Source: Flavobacterium alkalisoli (GTDB lineage: Bacteria > Bacteroidota > Bacteroidia > Flavobacteriales > Flavobacteriaceae). Taken from it: 64,000 bases of DNA. Shown here piece by piece: positions 17,214-26,484 of this stretch; within the stretch, counting starts at the first letter, position 1, and the number at the start of each line of letters is the position of its first letter. The stretch is from contig NZ_CP042831.1 of NCBI RefSeq assembly GCF_008000935.1, positions 2,666,001 to 2,730,000 on the forward strand, read 5' to 3'. The notes below the pieces were generated by a model that worked only from the letters and a program-made list of their open reading frames with translations, ran no database searches and was not told where the DNA came from. The translations under genes and the position numbers were made by a program.

Positions 17214-18332
17214 TTATAAACCAAAGAAGTTTAGTAAGTCTGTTTTAATAGCCTCATTAACGGTAGCTGCAAGCATAACCGAAATGATAAGGCCTATAGC
17301 AGCAAAAGAGAAATCTTTACCAATCATCTTAAGTGCTTTGTTCTTGTGTTTTTTGCCTTTTTTAAGACGGGCAAGGTTAATGGCTATTTCACGTCCGCCA
17401 ATTAAACCAAGGAAAACCCATGTTGTACTCATTGGTACAGTACTTATAAATAACTTATAGATAAGGATAAGTGCATAAGAAAGGTCTATAAGGGTAGCAG
17501 CCCTAACATCGCTAACACGCGATTTTTCGCTAACTACTTTCTGAATCCTGTCACCACGCAGGTAGAATAATATACCTAAACCTAAGAAGATAACAACACA
17601 GAAGATAACAAACTGGGTTACATCAAGCCTTCTTGGAAGGAATACTGCAACGTTTGCACCATCCTGCATCACCCAAACCGACCAAAGGATACCGCTCACA
17701 ATCCACTGAGCTACCATCCATGAAGGGTGAACTTTACGGCCTTTAAATTTCCTGCGGATGTAGTTGTAACCAAAGAACCATATAAGAACAGATAATACAA
17801 AAGCAATTACATAACCAGATAAACTCTTTGTTATCATAGATGTGATACCGCTTGAGCTTGAGCTGAATACACTTAGCATAAGGAATGTGGTAGATACCGG
17901 CATTCTTAACCTGGTAAGTATAAGCAGTACAAGTGGAGCCATAAGCATAAAGAACGAGAAGTTCTCAGGGTGCGGGTACTTACTTACATCTTCGGCATCA
18001 ATAAGCCTACCGTAAGTAACGTCTCCGTTTAATGTAAACCAGCTAATTGCAATGGTTACTAAAAATATGGCGCCAATATATAGCCAAAGTACATACCATT
18101 TGCGGTGTTTGTTACTTTCTATAAAAGTACCAAGTGACTGGATACTGTCGTTAGAAACAGTTGCATAGGCAGCGGTAAGGAAACCAATCCACATGGCAAT
18201 TTGCGGCTGGTTGTAAAACAGCGCACTAAATATGAAAATGCAGAAGATAATGATTAGGAAGATCTTTTCGTTAGAAAATCTCTCAATTAAACTTAATGGA
18301 GGAATCGACTTTTTTTTGTATTTCATTTTCAT
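17214..18332 (-). CDS. Polytopic membrane protein, divergent PiT (phosphate transporter) relative
   Basis: 372 residues with about ten hydrophobic segments. It keeps weak but ordered echoes of PiT transporters. YATVSNDSIQSLGTFI corresponds to the HDAANSIATIV signature, RMPVSTTFLMLSVFSSSSSG to PSSSSHTLIGG, and VPMSTTWVFLGLIGGREIAI to VSTTHTITGSIIGV of the true PiT gene across the divergent promoter. The substrate residues differ, so it may move another anion or act as a sensor. Its head-to-head position with the DUF47-PiT operon supports a phosphate link (inference). Confidence 0.6.
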   Translation of the reverse strand: MKMKYKKKSIPPLSLIERFSNEKIFLIIIFCIFIFSALFYNQPQIAMWIGFLTAAYATVSNDSIQSLGTFIESNKHRKWYVLWLYIGAIFLVTIAISWFTLNGDVTYGRLIDAEDVSKYPHPENFSFFMLMAPLVLLILTRLRMPVSTTFLMLSVFSSSSSGITSMITKSLSGYVIAFVLSVLIWFFGYNYIRRKFKGRKVHPSWMVAQWIVSGILWSVWVMQDGANVAVFLPRRLDVTQFVIFCVVIFLGLGILFYLRGDRIQKVVSEKSRVSDVRAATLIDLSYALILIYKLFISTVPMSTTWVFLGLIGGREIAINLARLKKGKKHKNKALKMIGKDFSFAAIGLIISVMLAATVNEAIKTDLLNFFGL

Positions 18333-18601
18333 ACTAGGGGTAGTTTTAAAAATCGTTGCAAAAGTACTTACTTAAAAAAGCTGCCTGCGATGTCCAGTTT
18401 TAAGTTATTGTTAATTAATCTCTAACTTAAAATTAAATTTGAAGTTAACTATTTTTTAATTCATTTTCAGTAGTTTATTTGCATCTTCCAAAAAATTATT
18501 TTCCTGATTTTTAAAATAATGCAAAAAGTAAGGGTAACTTCTGTATTGTTTTAATAACACTCGGTTGATTATAACTTAACGATTTCTTAACATTAGTTAG
18601 G

Positions 18602-18609
18602 TACATTTG
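18602..18609 (+). promoter_or_regulatory. Likely -7 box of the DUF47-PiT operon
   Basis: TACATTTG matches TAnnTTTG and lies 16 bp before the ATG of the DUF47 gene. A clear -33 TTG at the right distance is not obvious. The 293-bp divergent region 18333-18625 is otherwise AT-rich with no other recognisable signal. Confidence 0.35.
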
Positions 18610-18625
18610 CCGCAAAATATTATTC

Positions 18626-19270
18626 ATGTCAATAAACAGTATCTTCCAGTTTCTTGTTCCGAAGGATAAGAAATTTTTCCCGCTATTTGAGCAGGCAACA
18701 CAAAACCTTGTACATCTTGCCGAAACACTGCACGAAGCGGTTAACGCCCCTAAGAATAAAAGGGACGAATACTTTACTAAAGTAGAAGAGTTAGAAGGCA
18801 TAATTGAAGGTATAGCCCACAGGACTAACCTTGAACTAAGCAAGAACTTTATCACACCTTTTGACAGGGAAGATATCTACTCGCTTATTACTGCAATTGA
18901 TGATGTGGCCGACTATATGTATGGTGCAGCAAGCAGAATGAGACTGTATCAGGTAGAGAAGATTACTAAGTCAATAAGAAAGATGACCGAAATTAACCTT
19001 GAAGCCTGTCAGCTTATACAGGGTGCAGTTGCCGACCTTAAAGACATGAAAAACCTTAAAGGCATTGCAGATGCCTGTAAGAAGATAAACAAGCTTGAAA
19101 ACAAATCTGACAGCGTTTTTGATAAGGCAGTTGCCGATATTTTTGAAAACGAGACTGATGCTATAAATGTAATTAAGTATAAAGAGGTTCTTGCTGCGCT
19201 TGAATCGGCTTCAGATAAATGTAAGGGTGTGGCGAACGTTTTAGAGTCTATCGCTGTAAAACATTCATAA
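18626..19270 (+). CDS. DUF47/PhoU-like phosphate transport regulator
   Basis: 214-residue all-helical protein of the DUF47 (TIGR00153) family: FPLFEQATQNLVHLAETLHEAV, then ITPFDREDIYSLITAIDDVADYMYGAASRM, the diagnostic E/D-x-x-D pair that binds metal, and a second helical repeat ending ESASDKCKGVANVLESIAVKH. Such proteins accompany and modulate low-affinity PiT phosphate transporters. The gene is 25 bp upstream of the PiT gene in the same direction and is almost certainly co-transcribed. Confidence 0.9.
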   Translation: MSINSIFQFLVPKDKKFFPLFEQATQNLVHLAETLHEAVNAPKNKRDEYFTKVEELEGIIEGIAHRTNLELSKNFITPFDREDIYSLITAIDDVADYMYGAASRMRLYQVEKITKSIRKMTEINLEACQLIQGAVADLKDMKNLKGIADACKKINKLENKSDSVFDKAVADIFENETDAINVIKYKEVLAALESASDKCKGVANVLESIAVKHS

Positions 19271-19295
19271 ACCGCAAACCCCTAACTGATTTACC

Positions 19296-20354
19296 ATGAC
19301 GCTACTTATTATCATTATAGTTTTAGCATTAATATTTGATTACATTAATGGTTTTCACGATGCGGCAAACTCCATCGCCACTATCGTTGCCACTAAGGTA
19401 TTAACGCCTTTTCAGGCGGTGCTGTGGGCGGCCTTTTTTAACTTTCTGGCTTACTTTATTTCTAAGTACTGGATAGGGGAGTTTAAAATTGGTAACACCA
19501 TTGCAAAAACAGTTAGCGAAGATTTTATTACACTGGAGGTTATACTTGCCGGGCTTATTGCAGCCATAACATGGAACCTGCTTACCTGGAAACTGGGTAT
19601 ACCGTCGTCGTCTTCACACACGCTGATAGGTGGTTTTATGGGTGCTGCGCTTGCGCATGCTTTTACCATACCGGGAGCAGACATAAACACTGTGGTTAAC
19701 TATGCTAAGGTTATACCTATTATACTGTTTATTTTTATGGCTCCGCTATTAGGTATGGTGGTGGCCTATTTTATAACGATACTCATACTCAATATATGTA
19801 GAAAAGCAAACCCTTCTAAAGCCGATAAATGGTTCAGGAGGTTACAGTTGGTATCATCGGCATTGTTTAGCCTTGGGCACGGTGCTAACGATGCACAAAA
19901 GGTTATGGGTATTATAGGTGCTGCGGTTATTTATTATCAGGTTAACATAAAGCATGAAGTGGCGTATATAGCTGCTGAAAATAAATTTGCCTATTTTGTA
20001 GATCACTGGAGCTGGGTGCCGCTTGTGAGTTTTGTTATGATAGGTTTGGGTACTATGAGCGGCGGTTGGAAAATCGTTAAGACAATGGGATCTAAAATTA
20101 CTAAGGTAAACTCACTGGAGGGTGTTGCTGCCGAAACTGCAGGTGCCATTACACTATATACGACCGAACATTTTGGTATTCCGGTTTCTACCACACACAC
20201 TATTACAGGTTCTATTATAGGTGTGGGTGTAACAAAAAGGGTATCGGCCGTAAGGTGGGGGGTAACCATTAGCCTGCTTTGGGCTTGGATATTAACCATA
20301 CCTGTATCGGCTATACTTGCTGCTATAATTTACTATGTAGTCAGTATTTTCTAA
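19296..20354 (+). CDS. Inorganic phosphate transporter, PiT family
   Basis: 352 residues, ten or so helices. Both PiT signatures are intact: DYINGFHDAANSIATIVATKVL at the N terminus and SLGHGANDAQKVMGIIG in the middle. The serine-rich re-entrant loops PSSSSHTLIGGFMGA and VSTTHTITGSIIGVG are also present. It takes up phosphate (or metal-phosphate) driven by the proton or sodium gradient, in the inner membrane. It is second gene of the DUF47-PiT operon and is followed by a terminator. Confidence 0.93.
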   Translation: MTLLIIIIVLALIFDYINGFHDAANSIATIVATKVLTPFQAVLWAAFFNFLAYFISKYWIGEFKIGNTIAKTVSEDFITLEVILAGLIAAITWNLLTWKLGIPSSSSHTLIGGFMGAALAHAFTIPGADINTVVNYAKVIPIILFIFMAPLLGMVVAYFITILILNICRKANPSKADKWFRRLQLVSSALFSLGHGANDAQKVMGIIGAAVIYYQVNIKHEVAYIAAENKFAYFVDHWSWVPLVSFVMIGLGTMSGGWKIVKTMGSKITKVNSLEGVAAETAGAITLYTTEHFGIPVSTTHTITGSIIGVGVTKRVSAVRWGVTISLLWAWILTIPVSAILAAIIYYVVSIF

Positions 20355-20393
20355 AGGATAGTTTTATAATTATAATATTTTTTGAAAAGCATA

Positions 20394-20422
20394 TATCTGT
20401 AAAGGGTGTATGCTTTTTTTTA
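20394..20422 (+). terminator. Terminator of the DUF47-PiT operon
   Basis: AAAAGCATA...TATGCTTTT stem with a T8 tract, 40 bp after the PiT stop. Confidence 0.65.
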
Positions 20423-20454
20423 TTTTTACATGAATTAACCAAACACCTTAAACA

Positions 20455-21120
20455 ATGAAAAAGTGCTTTTTGCTATTGCTGTCTATTCCATTACTTTTTA
20501 TTTCATGCATGGAGCCTGTAGAGTTTTTTGATTATAATAGTGAACAGGATGTAATTGGAATAAAACGGTTTTTTAAAAAAGAAAGCTTTCAATATCAATT
20601 ATTAGGTAGTTATAGTTATAATGGTAAAGGTATTATAGGAGATTATATTATAGATGATAAGTATAAACTTCATATCATTAAAATAAGTGAAGCAGACAGA
20701 AAGTGTGAACTGATAATTGAGAGAAATAAAGGTTTTAACAGCTCTAATTCTTCATATAATATTCTTGAAGGAGGATACTATGAATTAAAATATAATCTGG
20801 CCGGGTTATCTAAAATAAAGGAAAAGAATTCAATACATTTTTCTTCAAATGGTGAAATGGAAAAAATATTTTCAAATGATACCCTTAGTGTTTATAGTAC
20901 AGAGTATAATTATCTAACTACATATTTTAATGATAAGCCAAATGTAAGGATGTACGTTGAAGAAAAGAAAAGTGGTAAACTTAGGTCTGATATTGCTTTT
21001 TTCAGGAAAGATGATAGTGTTTATCTTTTAATCTTTAGTCCGGTTTATTCGTCAACATCAGCTCCAATCATGAATCCGGGAGATATAATGCAATATATCG
21101 CAAAGAAAGATGAAAAATAG
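20455..21120 (+). CDS. Lipoprotein of unknown function (221 aa)
   Basis: MKKCFLLLLSIPLLFISCMEP is a lipoprotein signal with lipobox FISC. The mature domain is rich in short beta strands and tyrosines (YQLLGSYSYNGKGIIGDYII). No domain is recognised. AT-rich codon use is typical of the many lineage-specific lipoproteins in this genus. It is transcribed alone and closed by the terminator at 21137. Confidence 0.65.
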   Translation: MKKCFLLLLSIPLLFISCMEPVEFFDYNSEQDVIGIKRFFKKESFQYQLLGSYSYNGKGIIGDYIIDDKYKLHIIKISEADRKCELIIERNKGFNSSNSSYNILEGGYYELKYNLAGLSKIKEKNSIHFSSNGEMEKIFSNDTLSVYSTEYNYLTTYFNDKPNVRMYVEEKKSGKLRSDIAFFRKDDSVYLLIFSPVYSSTSAPIMNPGDIMQYIAKKDEK

Positions 21121-21136
21121 AAAATCATAAATAGTA

Positions 21137-21174
21137 AAAAAGCCCGTAGTTAATCACCAACCTACGGGCTTTTC
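21137..21174. terminator. Bidirectional terminator
   Basis: AAGCCCGTAG...CTACGGGCTT stem with flanking A and T tracts between the convergent lipoprotein and histidine kinase genes. Confidence 0.8.
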
Positions 21175-21213
21175 GGTTTAAGAATATAGATATTGAATTA
21201 TAATGCAGGATAC

Positions 21214-22437
21214 CTATCCAAAATATTCCTGCAGGTCTTCTTTTTCATATTTAAGCGGAAGTGAAACAATAAAGGAAGATCCTTTATCCTTTCCGGCACT
21301 TTTTGCCTCAATAGTGCCATGGTGCAGCTCTACAAACGATTTGGTGATAGATAATCCCAGTCCGTTTGAGTTTTCTTTGCCTGTTGGCTTAGAGCTTAAT
21401 TTTGCAAACTTAGTGTACAGCTTGCTTATATCTGCAGGGCTTAATCCCTGTCCTTCATCCTGAACTTCTATACGGATAAAATTATCCTCTAGTGTTGCAA
21501 TTATCCTTATGGTAGTGCCTGCATAAGAATATTTTAGTGCGTTGCTAACCAGATTGTGTAAAATATCTCCAATTTTTACCTTGTCGGCATATATTTTTGG
21601 CAGCTTAGGATCGTGCTCAAGCTGTATGGCCTGGTTTTTCCTGTTTGCCAGTAATTCAAAACTTATAAGCAGCTTATTGAAAATCTCATTTAAGTCTACT
21701 TCTTCAATATTTAATGTAAGCCTGTGTTCGTCTTCTTCGGCCTGTTTTAGCAGGTCACTAAGTTTTGACTGAATACGCAGCACACATGCTTTTATCATGC
21801 CGCTCATCCTTTCTACCTTTGTGGTGTCTTTGGTTAAAATCTCATTAGCAAGCTTAATAGATGCCAACGGGTTTTTAATTTCGTGCAATGCAATATTCAT
21901 AAGGTCTATTTGCGACTCTATGCTTTTGCGGTAGCGCATGCGGCTTTCCAGCTTATTCACTATAATTTTAGACAGTGTTTTAAGCATGTCAAGCTGAGAA
22001 TCGGTAACCTCACGCGGAACAGTATCTACCACGCAAACGGTACCTACTGTATAGCCTTCCGGAGATTTTAATGGCGCTCCTGCATAAAAACGAATGCCGT
22101 CTTCACCTGCAACATATGGGCTTTCCATTAAATCAGGAGATGTATGGGTATCATTAAATACCGTAACATTATCCTCAAGTATGGCAAGCGAGCATAAGCT
22201 GTCCCTACGGTCTATAATATTATTACGAAGAAGGCTCAGGTTAGACTTTAAAAACACCCTGTCTTCGTCCACAAACGATATAAACGCACTTGTCGTGTTA
22301 AAAATTTGTGCCGCCAGCAATGCAATCTTGTCAAACGCCTCTTCACTATGAGTATCAAGTATCCTGTACTCATAAAGTTTTTCCAACCTTTGTGCGTCGT
22401 TTAACGGGATTATGGATGTTGGTCTGGTATAAATCAT
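21214..22437 (-). CDS. GAF-domain sensor histidine kinase (paralogue B)
   Basis: 407 residues, cytosolic. An N-terminal GAF domain (about 15-165, DTHSEEAFDKIALLAAQIFN, FVDEDRVFLKSN, PLKSPEGYTVGTVCVVD) is followed by a HisKA helix with the phospho-acceptor in ALHEIKNPLASIKLANE, and a HATPase_c domain with N box HNLVSNALKYSY, G1 DEGQGLSPADI and G2 GLGLSITKSFVELHHG. No cognate response regulator is adjacent. It is very similar to, and the same length as, the gene immediately upstream, so the two are a tandem duplication. GAF kinases of this type sense small ligands or redox state. Confidence 0.9.
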   Translation of the reverse strand: MIYTRPTSIIPLNDAQRLEKLYEYRILDTHSEEAFDKIALLAAQIFNTTSAFISFVDEDRVFLKSNLSLLRNNIIDRRDSLCSLAILEDNVTVFNDTHTSPDLMESPYVAGEDGIRFYAGAPLKSPEGYTVGTVCVVDTVPREVTDSQLDMLKTLSKIIVNKLESRMRYRKSIESQIDLMNIALHEIKNPLASIKLANEILTKDTTKVERMSGMIKACVLRIQSKLSDLLKQAEEDEHRLTLNIEEVDLNEIFNKLLISFELLANRKNQAIQLEHDPKLPKIYADKVKIGDILHNLVSNALKYSYAGTTIRIIATLEDNFIRIEVQDEGQGLSPADISKLYTKFAKLSSKPTGKENSNGLGLSITKSFVELHHGTIEAKSAGKDKGSSFIVSLPLKYEKEDLQEYFG

Positions 22438-22573
22438 TTTGCCTCCTAAAAGAGTTTTTTGTGTGGGGATAAACTCCTTTTTCTACTTCTTTCTTCTTCG
22501 AAGGTAAGTTTAAATTTCGTACAAATAAAACTTTAGCGAAATGTTATAACGGATAGTGTAGTAAAGTATAAAA

Positions 22574-23797
22574 TTATGGTAAAAAAGGCTCGTTTTCCAC
22601 CTCATAAATAAGTGGAAGCGATACAAAAAAGCTGGTTCCCATTTCTTTTCCGGGGCTTGTAGCATGTATTTTGCCATGATGCATTTCTACCATTGTTTTG
22701 CATATGGAAAGCCCCAGTCCGTTTGAGGTTTCCTTGCCTGTAGGTTTTGCGCTTAGCTTTGCAAATTTGGTAAAAAGCTTGCTTATGTCTTCTTGATTGA
22801 GTCCTTGTCCGTTATCGTGAAATTCAATCTCCACCGTATCTTTTTCTCTTTTAACGGATATGTTAATTTCTGAGTCGTAATAGGAATATTTTAACGCATT
22901 ACTTAACAGGTTGTGAAAGACATCAGTAATCTTTTTTCGATCAATATAAACAGGGGGTATGCCGCTGCCGTAATGCAGGAAAATAGTTTGTCTTTTTTTG
23001 TTTGCCTGTAGCTGAAAACTTTCCAGCAGAGAATCAAATATCTCTCTTAAATTGGTTTCTTCAATGCTTAGTTTTTGCTGAACTTCTTCCTCTTCACTGT
23101 GTTTAAGTAAATCAGACAGTTTGGTTTGTATACGGGTAACGCTTTCCCTAACCATGTTGTACATACTATCGCATCGGGTAGGGTCTTTTTTAATTACGTC
23201 GTTAGCAAGTTTAATGGACGCCAACGGATTCTTTATCTCATGAAGCGTAATGTTCATCAGTTCGTTTTGTGCCTTTAAAAGGTTCTTATAGCGCAGGCGA
23301 AGTTCCAGCTTGTTAACCACTATATCGGCAAGGTTTTTAAGCATTTCCTGCTTTTTGGCACTCACTTTTGCTGTGCGGGGCTTTTTGTCGGCTACACAAA
23401 CGGTTCCTAACAAATAACCTTCGGGGCTGCGAAGTGGTGCTCCTACATAAAAGCGTACTCCGTTTTTCTTTTTAACCAGCAGGCTGTCTTTTAACTGTTC
23501 GTTTTCCAGTGCATCATAAATAATGGTGCAATCCTCATCCATGATAGCCATGCCACAAAGCGACTTTTCACGCGGAACCACATTACCTTCAAATGGACTA
23601 ACATTTGCTTTTATAAACACCCTGTCTTCGTCTACAAAAGTAACAAAGGCATAAGGGGTCTTGAATATTTTAGCTGCCAGGTGGGCAATCTTGTCAAAAG
23701 TATCCTCGGGGTGGGTATCAAGTATTTGGTACTCATACAGCTTTTGCAACCTGAGGCTGTCATTTTCGGGTATAAAAAAGTCAGCTATATGATTCAT
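22574..23797 (-). CDS. GAF-domain sensor histidine kinase (paralogue A)
   Basis: 407 residues with the same architecture as its downstream twin: GAF (DTHPEDTFDKIAHLAAKIFK, FVDEDRVFIKAN, PLRSPEGYLLGTVCVADKKPR), H box TLHEIKNPLASIKLAND, N box HNLLSNALKYSY, G1 HDNGQGLNQEDI, G2 GLGLSICKTMVEMHHG. All catalytic boxes are intact in both copies, so neither is decaying. The gap between them is 136 bp, so each may have its own promoter. No transmembrane segments; it likely signals to a distant or orphan response regulator. Confidence 0.9.
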   Translation of the reverse strand: MNHIADFFIPENDSLRLQKLYEYQILDTHPEDTFDKIAHLAAKIFKTPYAFVTFVDEDRVFIKANVSPFEGNVVPREKSLCGMAIMDEDCTIIYDALENEQLKDSLLVKKKNGVRFYVGAPLRSPEGYLLGTVCVADKKPRTAKVSAKKQEMLKNLADIVVNKLELRLRYKNLLKAQNELMNITLHEIKNPLASIKLANDVIKKDPTRCDSMYNMVRESVTRIQTKLSDLLKHSEEEEVQQKLSIEETNLREIFDSLLESFQLQANKKRQTIFLHYGSGIPPVYIDRKKITDVFHNLLSNALKYSYYDSEINISVKREKDTVEIEFHDNGQGLNQEDISKLFTKFAKLSAKPTGKETSNGLGLSICKTMVEMHHGKIHATSPGKEMGTSFFVSLPLIYEVENEPFLP

Positions 23798-23924
23798 TTG
23801 TGGGAGGATTTATTGGTTATACAACATTAAACAGTTGTAAACAAAAAACACCCTAATTTACAATAAATTTTGTAAACCTATTGTAAGAAAGGATGTTAAT
23901 TTTGAAGTTTACAGATAAATCCTG

Positions 23925-25023
23925 CTATTCGTCGCCTTTTTGTCCCATCATCATTAAATAGGCTTTAAGGAACTCATCTATGTTACCGTTCATCACGCCA
24001 TCTACGTCGCTGGTTTCGTATGATGTACGCACGTCTTTAACCAGTTTGTAAGGGTGCATCACGTAATTGCGTATTTGTGAGCCCCATTCGATTTTCATCT
24101 TGTTGGCCTCAATTTCATCACGAACTGCCTGACGTTTTTTAAGCTCAATTTCATAAAGCTGTGATTTTAACAATTGCATAGCTTTTGTTTTATTGTCAAG
24201 CTGTGAACGCGTCTCTGAGTTTTCAATGATAATTCCGGTAGGGTGGTGGCGAAGGCGTACTGCAGTTTCTACCTTATTTACGTTTTGTCCTCCCGCACCA
24301 CTGGAACGCATTGTTTCCCAGGAAATGTCTGCCGGGCTGATATCAATTTCGATAGTGTCATCTGCCAGTGGGTATACGTATACCGATGCGAATGAGGTAT
24401 GCCTTTTGGCATTACTGTCAAACGGAGAAATACGCACAAGCCTGTGTACACCGTTTTCACCCTTCAGGTATCCAAAGGAATATTCGCCTTCAAACTCCAG
24501 TGTAACGGTTTTTACACCGGCAACCTCACCTTCCTGGAAGTTAAGCTCGCGTATTTTGTAGCCTTCTTTTTCTCCCCACATAATATACATACGCATAAGC
24601 ATAGATGCCCAGTCACAGCTTTCGGTACCACCGGCACCGGCTGTAATCTGCAATACGGCACTAAGGGAATCTCCCTCGTCGCTAAGCATGTTTTTAAACT
24701 CAAGGTTTTCTATGTGGCTTGTAGTAAGCTGGTACTGCTCGTCCAGTTCTGCTTCGGTCGCGTCACCTTCTTTAAAAAACTCGTAAATCACCTGTAGCTC
24801 TTCGGCCATCGCCATGCCTTTTTCATAATCTTCTACCCACTTCTTTTTAGAGCGCAGGTTTCTTACAACAATTTCGGCTTCTTTGGCGTTGTTCCAAAAG
24901 TCGGGTGCAAAGGTTTTTTCTTCTTCGTTGGTTATCTCAATCAGTTTCCTGTCGATGTCAAAGATACCTCCTCAGCGCACCAAGGCGCTCCATAATACCT
25001 TTAATTTGTTCGGTATTTGTCAT
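23925..25023 (-). CDS. prfB: Peptide chain release factor 2 with programmed +1 frameshift
   Basis: RF2 ends translation at UGA and UAA. The start ATG at 25023 encodes [21 protein letters not shown] and meets an in-frame TGA at 24958-24960. A +1 shift on CTT-T continues as DIDRKLIE... into the main frame. The repaired length is 365 residues, the same as E. coli RF2. The SPF anticodon-like motif ([14 protein letters not shown], about 199-201) and catalytic GGQ ([11 protein letters not shown], about 244-246) are intact. The short 296-aa reading from 24815 is only the part after the shift and should not be taken as the gene start. Expression is self-regulated through the recoding site. Confidence 0.95.
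24957..24972 (-). promoter_or_regulatory. prfB programmed +1 frameshift site
   Basis: On the minus strand the sequence reads AGG-AGG-TAT-CTT-TGA-C: an internal Shine-Dalgarno (AGGAGG, 24967-24972), the slippery CTT and the UGA stop followed by C. It is identical in layout to the classical bacterial RF2 autoregulatory site, with the usual three-base spacing. Confidence 0.95.
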
Positions 25024-25071
25024 AAATAAATGTAGTTTTGTATTGCAAAAATAAGCTATACTTTTCATAAT

Positions 25072-26097
25072 ATGGAAATAAATTTAGTAAGTGACACGGT
25101 AACGAAGCCATCTCACGATATGTTGCAGCATATGTTTAGGGCGCGGGTAGGCGATGATGTTTATAAGCAGGACCCTACCGTTAACGAACTGGAGCAATCC
25201 GTAGCCGATTTATTTGGCATGGAGGCAGCTTTATTTTTTCCTTCGGGCACTATGGCAAACCAAACAGCCATTAAACTGCACACTAACCCCGGGGAGCAGG
25301 TAATATGCGATAAATATGCACACATATATAACTATGAAGGAGGAGGAGCATCGTTTAACAGCGGAGTATCGTGCAGGCTTATTGACGGAGACAGGGGCAT
25401 GATAACGGCAGGGCAGGTGGCGGAGGCCATTAACCCGCCCGATTTTTACCATAGTCCGTTAACGAGTTTGGTTAGTTTAGAAAATACTACAAATAAAGGC
25501 GGTGGCGCCTGTTATGATATTGAGACCCTAGCGCAGATAAAAGAAGTTTGTGTTGCTCATAACCTTAAATACCATCTTGACGGTGCAAGGCTTTGGAATG
25601 CCCTTGTGGCAAGAAGGCAACACCCAAAACAATTTGGCGATTTGTTTGATACCATTTCGGTTTGCCTTAGTAAGGGACTTGGTGCTCCGGTGGGCTCTAT
25701 ACTGTTGGGGAGTAAAGAAGACATGAACAGGGCACTGCGTGTAAGAAAAATATTGGGAGGCGGTATGCGCCAGGCTGGATATCTTGCAGCGGCAGGGCTT
25801 TATGCTTTACAGCACAACGTAGGCCGACTTGAGGAAGACCATAAAAAGGCAAAAGACATAGGTAATCTTTTACAGCAATTACCGTGGGTTGAAAAAGTAG
25901 AGCCGGTAGAAACCAATATTCTTATTTTCTCTATAAAGCCCCAATACAGTGAGGCTACACTGATGGAAAAGCTAAAACAGAAAAGCATTTTTATAAGTTC
26001 GCTGGGTAAAGGTAAACTGCGTATTGTAACTCATTTAGATTACAAAGGCGTAATGCACGACTATGTAATGGAAACGTTGCAGAAGCTTACTTTATAG
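25072..26097 (+). CDS. ltaE: Low-specificity L-threonine aldolase (PLP enzyme)
   Basis: 341 residues of the beta-eliminating-lyase/threonine aldolase family, cleaving L-threonine or allo-threonine to glycine and acetaldehyde. It shows NLVSDTVTKPS at the N terminus, FPSGTMANQTAIKLHTNPG (PLP phosphate loop), LENTTNKGGGACYD, HLDGARLWNA (aspartate contacting the PLP ring) and SVCLSKGLGAPVGSILLG, where the lysine forms the Schiff base. The gene is divergent from prfB, with only 48 bp between the two starts, so their promoters overlap. Confidence 0.9.
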   Translation: MEINLVSDTVTKPSHDMLQHMFRARVGDDVYKQDPTVNELEQSVADLFGMEAALFFPSGTMANQTAIKLHTNPGEQVICDKYAHIYNYEGGGASFNSGVSCRLIDGDRGMITAGQVAEAINPPDFYHSPLTSLVSLENTTNKGGGACYDIETLAQIKEVCVAHNLKYHLDGARLWNALVARRQHPKQFGDLFDTISVCLSKGLGAPVGSILLGSKEDMNRALRVRKILGGGMRQAGYLAAAGLYALQHNVGRLEEDHKKAKDIGNLLQQLPWVEKVEPVETNILIFSIKPQYSEATLMEKLKQKSIFISSLGKGKLRIVTHLDYKGVMHDYVMETLQKLTL

Positions 26098-26116
26098 TTT
26101 GGGGTTTCGGCTTTAG

Positions 26117-26155
26117 GTTGTCATTGCGAGGAGGAACGACGTGGCAATCTCGTCT
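26117..26155. repeat. REP-like repeat unit
   Basis: TTGTCATTGCGAGGAGGAAC... ending GGCAATCTCGTC. It is the reverse complement of the unit at 4434-4466. It has short ATTGC/GCAAT arms and sits at a gene 3' end. Confidence 0.7.
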
Positions 26156-26163
26156 TCTTTAGG

Positions 26164-26484
26164 TTATATACTTTTACGTGAATAAACTACAAGTTCTTCA
26201 TTAGTTTTATCATATAGAAAAAGCCTTCCAAAATAACAGCCGGAAAAGTAAAAGCTGTTTTTGCGATTAAGGTTTGCATCTGCAGGTTTTTGAGGATTTT
26301 GTTTAAATATCACGGTAGAACCTGTTATTTCAAAATCCTGATTGTTTGCTATAGGATCGCCTAAATAAGTCCCGGACTCATACAACCATGTTTCTTTGGT
26401 TCTATTATGCATCCATATGTATCTGTCGGTTATTATGAGAAGGATTACAAAGCCTACTATATATAATTTTACTTTCTTTCTCAT
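26164..26484 (-). CDS. Small membrane-anchored hypothetical protein (106 aa)
   Basis: A short basic N terminus (MRKKVK) leads to one hydrophobic helix (LYIVGFVILLIITDRYIW), then a soluble beta-rich tail (ETWLYESGTYLGDPIANNQDFEI). Its ATG directly follows the stop of the upstream gene (no gap), so the two are translationally coupled. No family recognised. Confidence 0.55.
   Translation of the reverse strand: MRKKVKLYIVGFVILLIITDRYIWMHNRTKETWLYESGTYLGDPIANNQDFEITGSTVIFKQNPQKPADANLNRKNSFYFSGCYFGRLFLYDKTNEELVVYSRKSI

Noticed and set aside
23925..25023. prfB as a pseudogene because of the internal TGA
   Set aside because: The stop lies in the canonical RF2 recoding site and the rest of the gene is intact.
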